Source: an uncultured Alistipes sp. (GTDB taxonomy: Bacteria > Bacteroidota > Bacteroidia > Bacteroidales > Rikenellaceae). From it: a stretch of DNA of 35,438 bases. Below, piece after piece: positions 23,169 to 32,417 of the stretch. The position numbers and the translations under genes were made by a program. The notes under the pieces are model-generated. The model saw only the letters and a list, made by a program, of their open reading frames with translations. It did no database searches and was not told the DNA's origin. The number at the start of each line of letters is the position of its first letter. Within the stretch, counting starts at the first letter, position 1. The stretch covers positions 1-35,438 of the forward strand of contig CALUJN010000052.1 of assembly GCA_944320985.1 (NCBI GenBank), read 5' to 3'.

Positions 23169-24803
23169 ATGAAGTCTCCGGAGAAAGACTACACCCATCG
23201 CACCTGGCAGGCGGCCGCGGCACTCATCGCAGTGCTCGTGGCCGTAAGTTTCATACCCCCCCGGAGCATCGGAGGGATACACCTGCGCCGTGCGAACATC
23301 CTCTCGGATCTGATCACGTTCGACGATGCGGCCGCCACGGAACAGAAGTCCTCGGCGGAGCTCTACGACGAGGAGGAGTTCCAGGTGGACCTTGCGGAGG
23401 TCGCCTCGCGCATCGAAGCCGACACCACGCCGCGTGAAGTGCCGACGTGCTACGAATGGCGCCTTGGAGAGGAGGCCCCGGACTCGACCCTTTACAGGCT
23501 CCGCGAGCCCGACAGCACCCGATGGATTGCAACATTAACCCCGCTCGAGGACTACAGCGACAGCGGCCTTCTGCGGGCCTTCTGCGACACGCTGCTGCTG
23601 GCACGGCGTCCGGTGCGCATCGCCTTTCTGGGAGACTCGTTCGTCGAGGGCGACATTCTCACGGCCGACCTGCGCGAACGTCTCCAGACAGCCTACGGCG
23701 GGCGTCCGGGCGGCGGTACGGGCTTTGCACCGATGGCCTCGCCGCTGACGGCCTTCCGTCGTACGGTGAAGACCCAGGCCAAGGGTTGGACAACCTACAA
23801 CATCATGCAGCGCAAGTCAGCACCGGAGTTCCTGCGCGGCCACTTCTACGTCTCGGGCTGGGTCAGCCAACCCGCCGCCGACGCCTCGACGCGTTGGGAA
23901 AGCACCGACTTCCGCCGACAGCTGGACGCCTCGACCGACGCCCGGATCCTCTTCCTCTCACCGCAGGACAGCCGCGTGGAGGTAACGCTCAACGACACGC
24001 TGCGACATGAATTCACCGTTGCGGGCGACGCTTCGGTACGGCAGATTGCCGTTTCAGCACCCCGGATCCGCTCGCTGGGGTTCCGCGTGCTCTCCGGGAT
24101 GAAGGATTTCATCGGATACGGCGCCATCTTCGAAGGGCGCGGCGTGGTCGTGGACAACTACTCGGTGCGCAGCAACAACGGACAGGCCATGTTCTGGACC
24201 AACCCGTCGGTCAACGCACAGATCCACGCCTTCGCACCGTACGATCTGGTAATCCTCCAGTACGGGCTGAACATCATGCAGGCCGGCGTGACGAACTACC
24301 GCGGTTATGCCGCACAGATCGAAAAGATGGTGGCCTACGTGCGGCAATGCTTCCCCGGAGCCGCGGTACTGATTCTGGGCGTAAGCGACCGTTCGGTGAA
24401 GACCGACTCGGGCTTCCAGCCCATGGATGCCATCCCCTACATGGTGGAGAGCCAACGCTCGGCGGCCCGCAACAGCGGAGCGGCCTTCTGGCCCACAAGC
24501 GAGGCCATGCAGGCTCAGGGCGGCATGGCGGAGTTCGTCCGCAACGGATGGGCCGGCAAGGACTTCACCCACATCAACTATGCCGGCGGGCGGCGTGTGG
24601 CATGGGCGCTGTTCGACGCGCTGAACGCCGAGGTGCGGAAGGCCTACGACGAGATCCGCCGTGCGGAGATCCGCAAGGCCGAAGCCGCCGCCGTGATGGA
24701 CTCCCTGCAGCGGAGCCGGCTCCAACTCGAACTGCTGCCGGAGCCGATCTCCGAAACGGCCGGACTTCCGGCTCCCGCATCCCTTAATCTGCCGCAGCCA
24801 TGA
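23169..24803 (+). CDS. SGNH/GDSL-like protein paired with MBOAT
   Basis: A 544-residue protein with one N-terminal membrane anchor (AAAALIAVLVAVSFIPP) and a periplasmic SGNH-fold domain. Block I is AFLGDSFVEGD (Ser in GDSF). A C-terminal DFTHINYAGG supplies the Asp-x-x-His pair; LVILQYGLNIMQAG lies between. A helical, Arg/Glu-rich tail (about 490-520) follows. SGNH proteins next to an MBOAT gene typically act with it in O-acetylation of polysaccharides (compare AlgX/AlgJ with AlgI, or DltD with DltB). Overlap of its TGA with the MBOAT ATG (24800-24803) supports a joint function. A C7 run is at 23256-23262. Confidence 0.8.
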   Translation: MKSPEKDYTHRTWQAAAALIAVLVAVSFIPPRSIGGIHLRRANILSDLITFDDAAATEQKSSAELYDEEEFQVDLAEVASRIEADTTPREVPTCYEWRLGEEAPDSTLYRLREPDSTRWIATLTPLEDYSDSGLLRAFCDTLLLARRPVRIAFLGDSFVEGDILTADLRERLQTAYGGRPGGGTGFAPMASPLTAFRRTVKTQAKGWTTYNIMQRKSAPEFLRGHFYVSGWVSQPAADASTRWESTDFRRQLDASTDARILFLSPQDSRVEVTLNDTLRHEFTVAGDASVRQIAVSAPRIRSLGFRVLSGMKDFIGYGAIFEGRGVVVDNYSVRSNNGQAMFWTNPSVNAQIHAFAPYDLVILQYGLNIMQAGVTNYRGYAAQIEKMVAYVRQCFPGAAVLILGVSDRSVKTDSGFQPMDAIPYMVESQRSAARNSGAAFWPTSEAMQAQGGMAEFVRNGWAGKDFTHINYAGGRRVAWALFDALNAEVRKAYDEIRRAEIRKAEAAAVMDSLQRSRLQLELLPEPISETAGLPAPASLNLPQP

Positions 24804-26305
24804 CACTCCCCGCAACGGACGGCCTTTGGGAAAAACTGCAGGCGCTCCTGACCTACGACGCCTCGTCGCCGCTGATCTTCAGCAGCGGGCTGTTCCTGTT
24901 TCTGTTCGCGGGTTTTCTGCTTGTTTACAGTCTGTTCCGCCGGGCTGCGATGGCCCGTATCGTCTATGTGGTGCTCTTTTCGCTCTACTTCTACTACAAG
25001 TCGAGCGGCATCTACTTTCTGCTGCTGATCTTCGCCGCGACGAGCGACTTCCTGATCGCCCGGGGGATCTTCCACACGCAGAGCCGACGGGGAAAACGCT
25101 GGCTCGTGGCGCTGAGCGTCGCGGTGAACCTCGGCATGCTGGGCTATTTCAAGTACACGAACTTCCTGATCGACATCGCCAACCAGATGTTCGGCCAGGG
25201 ATTCCTGCAGTTCCAGAACATCTTCCTTCCGGTGGGTATCTCGTTCTTCGTCTTCCAGTCGATGAGCTACACGATCGACATCTACCGCGGACAACTGAAA
25301 CCTCTGACAAACTGGCTGGACTACCTCTTCTACCTGTCGTTCTTCCCGCAGCTGGTCGCCGGCCCCATCGTACGGGCCCGGGACTTCATCCCGCAGATCC
25401 GGCAGAACCCGATCCGTATCACACGGGAGATGTTCGGTACGGGCGTTTTCCTGATCCTCACGGGACTCTTCAAGAAGGCGATCATCTCGGACTACATCTC
25501 ACTGAATTTCGTTGACCGCATCTTCGACGAACCGCTCCTTTATACGGGCTTCGAGTGTCTGATGGGCATCTACGGCTATGCGCTGCAGATCTACTGCGAC
25601 TTTTCGGGCTATTCGGACATGGCCATCGGCATCGCGCTGCTGCTGGGCTTCCGCTTCCCGAAAAACTTCGACGCACCCTACAAATCGGCAACGATCACCG
25701 AGTTCTGGCGCCGGTGGCACATCTCGCTCTCGTCGTGGCTGCGCGACTATCTCTACATCTCGCTGGGCGGCAACCGCAAGGGACGCCTTCGCACCTACGG
25801 GAATCTGCTCGTGACGATGCTTCTGGGAGGGTTGTGGCACGGTGCGGCGGTGCGGTTCATCCTCTGGGGCGGGCTGCACGGCGCGGCGCTGGCTCTGCAC
25901 AAACTCTGGATGAGCCTCGTGCCGGGTGCCAAAACGCTGGGGTCGCAGATGCACTGGTGGAGCCGTGCGGCAGGGATCTTCCTGACGTTCAATCTGGTCT
26001 GCTTCGGGTGGCTGATGTTCCGCGCCGAATCGATGCAGACCGTCTCGCTGATGCTGCACCAGATCTTCGAAAACTTCAATGCCGCGATGATTCCGCAGGT
26101 TGTGGCTGGTTATGCCGGGGTTTTCGCGCTGATTGCCGCGGGCTATGTGCTGCATCTGCTGCCGGGACGCGTAGATGCCCTGGCGCAGCGCATGGTCGTC
26201 AACGCCCCGCTGGTGTTGCAGATCATGATGGTCGCCGTGATGATCTGGTGCGTCATGCAGATCAAGTCGAGCGACATCCAACCCTTCATCTACTTCCAAT
26301 TCTGA
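24800..26305 (+). CDS. MBOAT family O-acyltransferase (AlgI/DltB-like)
   Basis: Polytopic membrane O-acyltransferase, 501 residues with about 10-12 hydrophobic segments. Family marks are VGISFFVFQSMSYTIDIYRG, LSFFPQLVAGPIVRARDFIP, YCDFSGYSDMAIGIALLLGF, ITEFWRRWHISLSSWLRDY and the catalytic His347 in LLGGLWHGAAVRF. It transfers an acyl group, typically acetyl, across the membrane to an extracytoplasmic glycan or other acceptor. Its overlapping SGNH partner would complete the transfer. The acceptor is unknown: no capsule, alginate or teichoic-acid genes are seen near by. Confidence 0.93.
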   Translation: MTLPATDGLWEKLQALLTYDASSPLIFSSGLFLFLFAGFLLVYSLFRRAAMARIVYVVLFSLYFYYKSSGIYFLLLIFAATSDFLIARGIFHTQSRRGKRWLVALSVAVNLGMLGYFKYTNFLIDIANQMFGQGFLQFQNIFLPVGISFFVFQSMSYTIDIYRGQLKPLTNWLDYLFYLSFFPQLVAGPIVRARDFIPQIRQNPIRITREMFGTGVFLILTGLFKKAIISDYISLNFVDRIFDEPLLYTGFECLMGIYGYALQIYCDFSGYSDMAIGIALLLGFRFPKNFDAPYKSATITEFWRRWHISLSSWLRDYLYISLGGNRKGRLRTYGNLLVTMLLGGLWHGAAVRFILWGGLHGAALALHKLWMSLVPGAKTLGSQMHWWSRAAGIFLTFNLVCFGWLMFRAESMQTVSLMLHQIFENFNAAMIPQVVAGYAGVFALIAAGYVLHLLPGRVDALAQRMVVNAPLVLQIMMVAVMIWCVMQIKSSDIQPFIYFQF

Positions 26306-26317
26306 TCCGATCCCGAT

Positions 26318-27016
26318 ATGCTGAATCTCGACGAACGGCTTTTTCTGGCTTTGAATTTCGACGGCGGACCAACGTGGGACCGCATCATGCTCCTGCTTTC
26401 GGGCACGGCGATGTGGATTCCGCTCTACGCCTTGATTCTCTGGCTTGTATGGCGCCGTAACGGATGGCGGGGCATGCTGCTGTTCCTTGTGCTGATGGCC
26501 GCGGCGGTGGCGCTGGCCGACATGGTGGCCGGGATCTTCAAGCACAACGGGCTGTTGGGCGGTCTGCTGCCGGATCTCGAACCGCGCTGGCGTCCGATGT
26601 TCACCCCCGCGCTTGAAGGACTCGACGTTACGCCCGACTCGCTGCGGGTGTTGCGCCGACTCTCTCCGGAGGCCCTTGCGGCGGCCGGATATTCGGGAGA
26701 GTGGACGGTACATGTTCCGGTCGAGGCGGTCAGCGGACGCTACGGCACCGTATCGGCCCATGCCGCAACGATCGTGACTCTGGCTCTCTTTTCGGCCCGG
26801 GTCATCCGGCGGAGGTGGTTTTCGATCGTGGTTGCGAGCTGCGCCCTTGTGATCTGCTATTCGCGGATCTATCTGGGCAAGCACTTCCCGATGGATCTCG
26901 TCTGGGGTGCCTGTGTGGGGGCTCTGCTGGGGTGGGCGGCCTGCGCTGTCTATCGCCGTCTCACCGGCCGGGAAGCTGATACGCATCCTGACCCGGGGGC
27001 TGACGGCCAAAAATAG
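26318..27016 (+). CDS. PAP2-type phosphatase
   Basis: Membrane phosphatase of the PAP2 superfamily, 232 residues. The three motifs are recognisable but loose: FKHNG with RWRPMFTP further on, GRYGTVSAHAAT in place of the usual PSGH block, and YSRIYLGKHFPMD with the catalytic His. A loop of about 50 residues separates motifs I and II (TPDSLRVLRRLSPEALAAAG), longer than in short family members. Likely substrates are lipid phosphates such as undecaprenyl pyrophosphate or phosphatidylglycerophosphate. It starts 12 bases after MBOAT and ends the operon. The C-terminal tail (EADTHPDPGADGQK) is polar. Confidence 0.85.
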   Translation: MLNLDERLFLALNFDGGPTWDRIMLLLSGTAMWIPLYALILWLVWRRNGWRGMLLFLVLMAAAVALADMVAGIFKHNGLLGGLLPDLEPRWRPMFTPALEGLDVTPDSLRVLRRLSPEALAAAGYSGEWTVHVPVEAVSGRYGTVSAHAATIVTLALFSARVIRRRWFSIVVASCALVICYSRIYLGKHFPMDLVWGACVGALLGWAACAVYRRLTGREADTHPDPGADGQK

Positions 27017-27195
27017 AACGGCCAAGGCCGGGAGGAGAGTCAAGGCAGGAAGAGACAGAACGGGGGGGGCTACCGGTTGCCGGAGACGCGGAAAAGACAG
27101 CAGAGTGGCGGAGAGAAAGCGCGAAAGCCGCCGGGTAAGAGATGGCAGAGACGATGGAGAGGCGAAAAAACCGGAGTCGACACGGGATAGTGCAA

Positions 27196-27222
27196 AAAGG
27201 GAGACCCAAAGAGTCTCCCTTT
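27196..27222 (-). terminator. Intrinsic terminator of the nuclease-like gene
   Basis: AAAGGGAGAC (27196-27205) pairs perfectly with GTCTCCCTTT (27213-27222). A T-run follows on the minus strand. It could also end the convergent PAP2 operon. The purine-rich stretch 27017-27195, with G8 at 27062-27069, holds no gene I recognise. Confidence 0.8.
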
Positions 27223-27247
27223 CCGTTTATCCCAACCACGTCTGAGA

Positions 27248-28873
27248 TCAGAATCCCCAGTCGGAGGGGTTGCACTGCTCCTTGACCTTGTCGTCGGGAA
27301 CATCGGGGAAGAAGGTGAAGCCGGTCTGCTCCTCGATCCACTTCACGGACTTCATCTGCGCCGCACCGAGGGTCGGAATCGTGGCCCCGCTGTCGTCCGT
27401 TCCGTCGCCGTTCTCGAACCAGAAGCCCACGGCCATGAGTTCGCTGGCGTCGCAATCCTGAATGGCTTTCCCGGTATTCCCGCTGCGGGTACGCAGGATC
27501 AGTTTGTAATAATGGGTCGGCACCTCGCACGGCTTGGCCTCGGCGATACTGCCCCGCTTCTGGGCCTTGTTGTTGATCCAGCTGCCATCATAAGCGGCAA
27601 GGGCCCCCTCGCCGAAATGGGCACCCGAGACACAATAGAGCGTATCGGCACATACATAGTCATCCAGAATCTTCCGTTCGGCAGCCAGCCACAGGGCATC
27701 GAAAACCTTTCCTCCCTGAGGCGCAATGTTGCACGAATAGAAGGTCTGCACGTTGATCTGCGCAGGATTGTTTTCATCGCCGCAACCGCGGTAACTCGAC
27801 GCCAACATATGGCCGCGGGTCCAGCGGAAGAGCGGGCTGTCCGAGACGACATACTTGTCACGCCCGTCCCCCGACCAGATCCAGATGATCGCCTGCTCCT
27901 CCTGCGACATGTTGGGATCCATGGCAAAGGGATCTTCGGCCGGCCGGTTATAGCCACCCTCCTGATAGCAGGCATGCTGCGGATGGGCGATCCAGAGCGG
28001 GCAGTGGCGCCGCGTATCGTAGCAATAGGTATAGTTGCGCAGATATTGGCCCGACGAAACGGTCGTCGACCAGAACGTATGAATCTTCTTGTCGGTCATG
28101 TCACTCGGCGTAGCGGGCAATTCGGCCCAGCGGTACTCCTTCGACCCCGGATCCGGGTCCGTCGCGGTTCCCAGATCGACCGTCTGACCGCCGCCGCCCG
28201 TCGTCAGGACAATATCGTCGAAATTCAGGCCGTAATCACGATCCACACCCGTCGGGACAAAGCGGATACTCATGCGCTCAACGGACTTCGCAAGGGTGAA
28301 TCCCACAGTTGCCAGTTCCCAGGTATTGTAGACCGAGGCGCCCTTATAGGTGAGCGATTTCCAGGAGGTACCGTCACCGCTCACCTCGAGGTTCATATCC
28401 CCCTCGGGAAAGATCGTACCGAACGAAAGCGTATAGGCGGTTTGCCCGGCCGGGAGGGTAATATTCCGTATCACGAAATAGTCCGTCGAGGGATCCTCAT
28501 ACATACGGGCATAGCTGCCGCCCGAGGCCCCGACATAGTGACCGGTACTCCCGTAGGGACTTGCAATCTGCACGTTGTAGGTTTCGTAACGCACCGTCGC
28601 GGCGCCCGAACCGCTCTGCGTCTGCCAGTCCGTATCCTGATTAGCCCAGACCCAGGAAGAACGCTCCGCACCGAAATCGAGTTTGAAGACCACCTCGTCA
28701 GTGCCCGGTCCAGGCACCGGAGTCGGGGTTCCACCTTCACCATCATCACCATCATCCCCGCCGCACGCGACAAGCAGCAGGAGAAACGCACAAACCCCCG
28801 ACAACAAGGCCGACGCCTTCCACATACGGAGGGAGGTAAAACAGGGAAACATGAGAGAGAGAGTTTGTTTCAT
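27248..28873 (-). CDS. Secreted DNA/RNA non-specific endonuclease-like lipoprotein
   Basis: A 541-residue lipoprotein. The signal peptide is unusually long (a Met-rich lead, then ASALLSGVCAFLLLLVAC), with Asp/Gly-rich sequence after the Cys. A beta-sandwich domain follows (about 60-230: VVFKLDFGAERSSWVW, then GLNFDDIVLTT). The C-terminal NUC-type endonuclease domain has WTRGHMLASS (His as general base) and TFYSCNIAPQGGKVFDALWL. Compared with Serratia nuclease, the Asp of DRGH is Thr, and the metal-binding Asn four residues before the conserved Trp is Phe, with Asp next to it. Activity is therefore uncertain. The start at 28873 is set by the promoter at 28902-28933. A surface nuclease would scavenge DNA or nucleotides. 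Confidence 0.82.
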   Translation of the reverse strand: MKQTLSLMFPCFTSLRMWKASALLSGVCAFLLLLVACGGDDGDDGEGGTPTPVPGPGTDEVVFKLDFGAERSSWVWANQDTDWQTQSGSGAATVRYETYNVQIASPYGSTGHYVGASGGSYARMYEDPSTDYFVIRNITLPAGQTAYTLSFGTIFPEGDMNLEVSGDGTSWKSLTYKGASVYNTWELATVGFTLAKSVERMSIRFVPTGVDRDYGLNFDDIVLTTGGGGQTVDLGTATDPDPGSKEYRWAELPATPSDMTDKKIHTFWSTTVSSGQYLRNYTYCYDTRRHCPLWIAHPQHACYQEGGYNRPAEDPFAMDPNMSQEEQAIIWIWSGDGRDKYVVSDSPLFRWTRGHMLASSYRGCGDENNPAQINVQTFYSCNIAPQGGKVFDALWLAAERKILDDYVCADTLYCVSGAHFGEGALAAYDGSWINNKAQKRGSIAEAKPCEVPTHYYKLILRTRSGNTGKAIQDCDASELMAVGFWFENGDGTDDSGATIPTLGAAQMKSVKWIEEQTGFTFFPDVPDDKVKEQCNPSDWGF

Positions 28874-28901
28874 AAGCACGTTTTTGGTTAGACATGAGGG
28901 T

Positions 28902-28933
28902 TAAATATAAAAAAAATTTCTTGAATATACAAA
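28902..28933 (-). promoter_or_regulatory. Promoter of the nuclease-like gene
   Basis: On the minus strand, TTTG (plus-strand 28930-28933), then 20 bases, then TATATTTA (28902-28909). It leaves a leader of about 20-25 bases before the ATG at 28873. Confidence 0.75.
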
Positions 28934-28985
28934 ATCGCCCGGAAAATGCCGCCCGCAGCAAGTTGCGAATTTGCCCGTTTTTCAT

Positions 28986-28993
28986 TATTTTTG
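28986..28993 (+). promoter_or_regulatory. -7 box of lysS
   Basis: TATTTTTG lies 35 bases before the lysS ATG. A weak upstream element (GTTG at 28962-28965) has 20-base spacing. Confidence 0.55.
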
Positions 28994-29028
28994 CGAGGTT
29001 ATACCTCGAAACATCTAAAACAGACGAT

Positions 29029-30756
29029 ATGGCAATCGAACTCAGCGAACAGGAACAGCTTCGTCGGCAGTCACTCCAGGCGCTGCGCGACCTGGGCATC
29101 GAGCCCTACCCCGCCGCGCGTTACGAAGTGACGGCCACGGCACGCGAAATCGCCGAAGCCTACGACGACGAAAAGAAGAACTTCCAGGAGGTCCGGCTGG
29201 CGGGCCGTATCATGTCGCGCCGCATCATGGGCAGCGCGTCGTTCTTCGAACTGCAGGACCACACGGGCCGCATCCAGATCTATATCCGCCGCGATGACGT
29301 CTGCCCCGAAGGAGACCCGACCCTCTACAACACGGTCTTCAAGAAGCTGCTCGACATCGGCGACTTCATCGGCGTGGAGGGATTCGCCTTCCGCACCAAC
29401 ACCGGAGAGCTCTCGGTGCACTGCCGCCGTTTCACCGTGCTGTCGAAATCGATCCGTCCGCTGCCCGTCGTCAAGGAGAAGGACGGCAAGACCTTCGATG
29501 CCTTCACCGACCCCGAAAGCCGCTACCGCCAGCGCTACGTCGACCTGATCGTCAATCCGCAGGTCAAGGAGGTCTTCATGAAACGCGCCAAGATCATCTC
29601 CACGATGCGCGAGTTCTTCGATTCGAAGGGTTACATCGAGGTCGAGACACCGATCCTGCAGCCCATTCCGGGCGGAGCGGCCGCACGACCCTTCATTACG
29701 CACCACAACTCGCTCGACATCGACCTCTACCTGCGCATCGCCACGGAGCTCTATCTCAAGAAACTGATCGTCGGAGGATTCGACGGCGTCTACGAACTCG
29801 GCAAGAACTTCCGCAACGAGGGAATGGACCGCACGCACAATCCCGAGTTCACCTGCATGGAGATCTACGTCGCCTACAAGGACTACCGCTGGATGATGGA
29901 GTTCACCGAGCAGCTGCTCGAACGCATCTCCACGGCCGTGAACGGCACCACGGAACTTACGATCGACGGCCGACAGATCTCGTTCAAGGCGCCGTTCCGC
30001 CGCCTGACGATGACCGACGCCATCCGTGAAAAGACCGGATACGACATTACGGGGCAAAGCGAGGAGCAGTTGCGCGAGGCCTGCAAGCGTCTGAACGTCG
30101 AGATCGACGACACGATGGGCAAAGGCAAACTCATCGATGCCATCTTCGGCCAGTACTGCGAGGGCGACCTCATCCAGCCGACCTTCGTCTGCGACTACCC
30201 CATCGAGATGTCGCCGCTGTGCAAGCGCCACCGCGACAACAAGGAGCTCACCGAGCGGTTCGAGCTGTTCGTCAACGGCAAGGAGCTGTGCAACGCCTAC
30301 TCGGAGCTGAACGATCCGATCGACCAGTTGGGACGTTTCCAGGAGCAGTTGCGCCTTTCGGAGAAGGGTGATGACGAGGCGATGTTCATCGACATGGACT
30401 TCGTGCGGGCGCTGGAGTACGGCATGCCGACCTGCTCGGGAATGGGAATGGGCATCGACCGCCTGACGATGTTCATGACGGGTCAGAGCTCAATTCAGGA
30501 TGTGCTCTTCTTCCCGCAGATGCGCCCGGAAAAGAAACCGGTAAATGATCCCGTCGAGGCCTACACCGCCATCGGAGTCCCGGAAGAGTGGGTTCCGGTA
30601 ATCCAGAAGATGGGCTACCTGACGGTAGACTCGCTGCGCAAGCTGGCTCCGGGGAAATTCTTCAATGACCTCTGCGGATTCAACAAGAAGAACAAACTCG
30701 GGCTGAAGGCCCCCTCGATGGAGGAGGTCAAGGCGTGGTGCAGCCCCGAAGCATAA
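29029..30756 (+). CDS. lysS: Lysyl-tRNA synthetase, class II
   Basis: Charges tRNA-Lys in the cytoplasm. 575 residues, longer than E. coli LysS (505) because of a C-terminal extension of about 70 residues ([20 protein letters not shown], then KAWCSPEA), as in other Bacteroidales. The OB-fold anticodon-binding domain (about 55-155) has [20 protein letters not shown]. Class II motifs are visible: motif 1 ([12 protein letters not shown]), motif 2 ([20 protein letters not shown]) and motif 3 ([15 protein letters not shown]). The open frame runs upstream to 28894, but the ATG at 29029 ([10 protein letters not shown]) fits the family and the -7 box at 28986-28993. The zinc-ribbon gene follows after 25 bases. 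Confidence 0.98.
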   Translation: MAIELSEQEQLRRQSLQALRDLGIEPYPAARYEVTATAREIAEAYDDEKKNFQEVRLAGRIMSRRIMGSASFFELQDHTGRIQIYIRRDDVCPEGDPTLYNTVFKKLLDIGDFIGVEGFAFRTNTGELSVHCRRFTVLSKSIRPLPVVKEKDGKTFDAFTDPESRYRQRYVDLIVNPQVKEVFMKRAKIISTMREFFDSKGYIEVETPILQPIPGGAAARPFITHHNSLDIDLYLRIATELYLKKLIVGGFDGVYELGKNFRNEGMDRTHNPEFTCMEIYVAYKDYRWMMEFTEQLLERISTAVNGTTELTIDGRQISFKAPFRRLTMTDAIREKTGYDITGQSEEQLREACKRLNVEIDDTMGKGKLIDAIFGQYCEGDLIQPTFVCDYPIEMSPLCKRHRDNKELTERFELFVNGKELCNAYSELNDPIDQLGRFQEQLRLSEKGDDEAMFIDMDFVRALEYGMPTCSGMGMGIDRLTMFMTGQSSIQDVLFFPQMRPEKKPVNDPVEAYTAIGVPEEWVPVIQKMGYLTVDSLRKLAPGKFFNDLCGFNKKNKLGLKAPSMEEVKAWCSPEA

Positions 30757-30781
30757 ACCACGAAAAACGGAACGTAGCGCC

Positions 30782-31264
30782 ATGTCTTGTCTTGTTCTGT
30801 GTCCGACGTGCGGAGGAAAGATGTCCTCCAATGCCCGGGAGTGTCCCCACTGCGGAGAGACCGACTTCTTCGAGCCCGAAATGGGCTGGTTTTCGGAACC
30901 GTGCCGTTACGAGGACTCTCCGCGCCATGCGCTCGGATGCGAAGGGAAGGGCTTCCTGTGCCGCACCGAGATCATGGAAAGCTACGGGATCATCAGCCTG
31001 CGCGATCTGCGGGAGATGGGCGTCAGGGATCTGTCAAAATACGTGTGTATCCGGGAGGGGCTCTATCTGAGTTGCGACAACGCGGCACTGCGGGAAAAGA
31101 TCGCCAGGGCCGCCGCTCAGAATGACCTGTATCTCAAGACATACGGCCGTTCACAATCGGAACTCTTTCTGGGAAAGGTCCGCTGCCCCCGATGCAAGGG
31201 AACGGGCAAGGTCACGGTCCGCAAACCGACGGGCAACTATATCGATATCCGCAAACGGATCTGA
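30782..31264 (+). CDS. Zinc-ribbon protein of unknown function
   Basis: A 160-residue cytoplasmic protein. An N-terminal zinc ribbon (CPTCGGKMSSNARECPHCGE) precedes a middle part rich in charged residues and LSCDNAALREKIARAAAQND. At the C-terminus a single DnaJ-type Cys motif, RCPRCKGTGKV, appears only once, where DnaJ has four copies. It may bind one zinc at each end or dimerise through the second half-site. The function is not known. It lies 25 bases after lysS and 52 bases before tpiA; no promoter or terminator was seen in either gap, so it may be co-transcribed with lysS. Confidence 0.75.
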   Translation: MSCLVLCPTCGGKMSSNARECPHCGETDFFEPEMGWFSEPCRYEDSPRHALGCEGKGFLCRTEIMESYGIISLRDLREMGVRDLSKYVCIREGLYLSCDNAALREKIARAAAQNDLYLKTYGRSQSELFLGKVRCPRCKGTGKVTVRKPTGNYIDIRKRI

Positions 31265-31316
31265 CGCAAAAGAAAAGCATTCAAACAGAAAACTCAACTT
31301 ATAAATTTACAAAATC

Positions 31317-32075
31317 ATGAGAAAGAAAATCGTAGCCGGCAACTGGAAGATGAATACGCTTCCCGCCGAAGGAGTCGAACTGGCAAAAGGCGTCGTCGCA
31401 GGACGCGGCGAAGTCTGCTCGTGCGTGAACTTCATCGTCTGCCCGCCGTTCACCCACCTGGCCATGGTCGCCGAGGCCCTGAAGGGTTCGGACATCGAAC
31501 TCGGAGCCCAGAACTGCGCCGCCGAGGCCAAGGGTGCCTACACGGGTGAGGTCGCAGCCTCGATGATCGCCGCCCTGGGTTGCAAATACGTGATCCTCGG
31601 CCACTCAGAGCGCCGCCAATACTACGGCGAGACCTCCGCAACGCTCAACAAGAAGATGGAGCAAGCCTATGCCAACGGACTGACCCCGATCTACTGTGTC
31701 GGTGAGAACCTCGACGAGCGCGAGGCCGGCAAGCACTTCGACGTAGTAAAGGCCCAGATCGAGGAGGTCGTATACAACCTCTCGGAGGAGCAGTTCAAGA
31801 ACCTGGTGATCGCATACGAACCCGTATGGGCCATCGGTACGGGCAAGACCGCCACGGCCGACCAGGCTCAGGAGATCCACGCCTATATCCGCAAGGTGCT
31901 GGCCGAGAAGTTCGGTGCCGCTGCAGCCGAGTGCCCGATTCTCTACGGAGGTTCGTGCAAACCGGCCAATGCCGCAGAGATCTTCGCCAAGGAGGATGTT
32001 GACGGCGGTCTGATCGGCGGTGCCGCTCTGAAGGCCGAAGACTTCCTGGCCATCGGCAAAGGATTTCAGAAATAG
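31317..32075 (+). CDS. tpiA: Triosephosphate isomerase
   Basis: Interconverts dihydroxyacetone phosphate and glyceraldehyde 3-phosphate in glycolysis, cytoplasmic homodimer. 252 residues, normal length. Catalytic residues are visible: Lys11 (GNWKMN), His96 (ILGHSERR) and Glu168 in [14 protein letters not shown], the flexible lid following. The phosphate-binding end is GGSCKPANA and [10 protein letters not shown]. No oddities were seen. A terminator lies 59 bases past the stop. Confidence 0.98.
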   Translation: MRKKIVAGNWKMNTLPAEGVELAKGVVAGRGEVCSCVNFIVCPPFTHLAMVAEALKGSDIELGAQNCAAEAKGAYTGEVAASMIAALGCKYVILGHSERRQYYGETSATLNKKMEQAYANGLTPIYCVGENLDEREAGKHFDVVKAQIEEVVYNLSEEQFKNLVIAYEPVWAIGTGKTATADQAQEIHAYIRKVLAEKFGAAAAECPILYGGSCKPANAAEIFAKEDVDGGLIGGAALKAEDFLAIGKGFQK

Positions 32076-32133
32076 GAATCTCCGATAAACGGATCCAGAT
32101 CTGCCGACAGGCTCGATCGGGTATCTGCAGGCA

Positions 32134-32162
32134 AACGGGGCCGAACCATTCGGTCCCGTTTT
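32134..32162 (+). terminator. Intrinsic terminator of tpiA
   Basis: AACGGGGCCGAA (32134-32145) pairs with TTCGGTCCCGTT (32149-32160), all 12 positions including one G-T pair, with a CCA loop. It is followed by a short T-run. The remaining gap to 32417 holds a G9 run (32178-32186) and a possible -7 box TATCTTTA at 32378-32385, with nothing else recognised. Confidence 0.8.
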
Positions 32163-32417
32163 CCATTCGAGGAGGGAGGGGGGGGGTATGGATACACGCC
32201 CCGACATCCGTCCCAGAGCCTGTGCCCGGAAACACCCCGAAGAGGGATTCCGCGCTGCCGTCCGGGAATGTGAAATTCCGAGACTCCCGGCAACGGATTT
32301 CAACCCGCTGTTCAAAGCGCAGAGGCGGAAGGAAGATTCGGACCCCGGACACTGGATACGGAAGCAAAATTTTTTCCTATCTTTACAGAAAATACCGAAA
32401 ACCAACAGCAACCACAC

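Noticed and set aside
23256-23262. C7 run in the SGNH gene as a phase-variation site
   Set aside because: Seven bases is short for slippage in a GC-rich genome, and the gene reads through intact.
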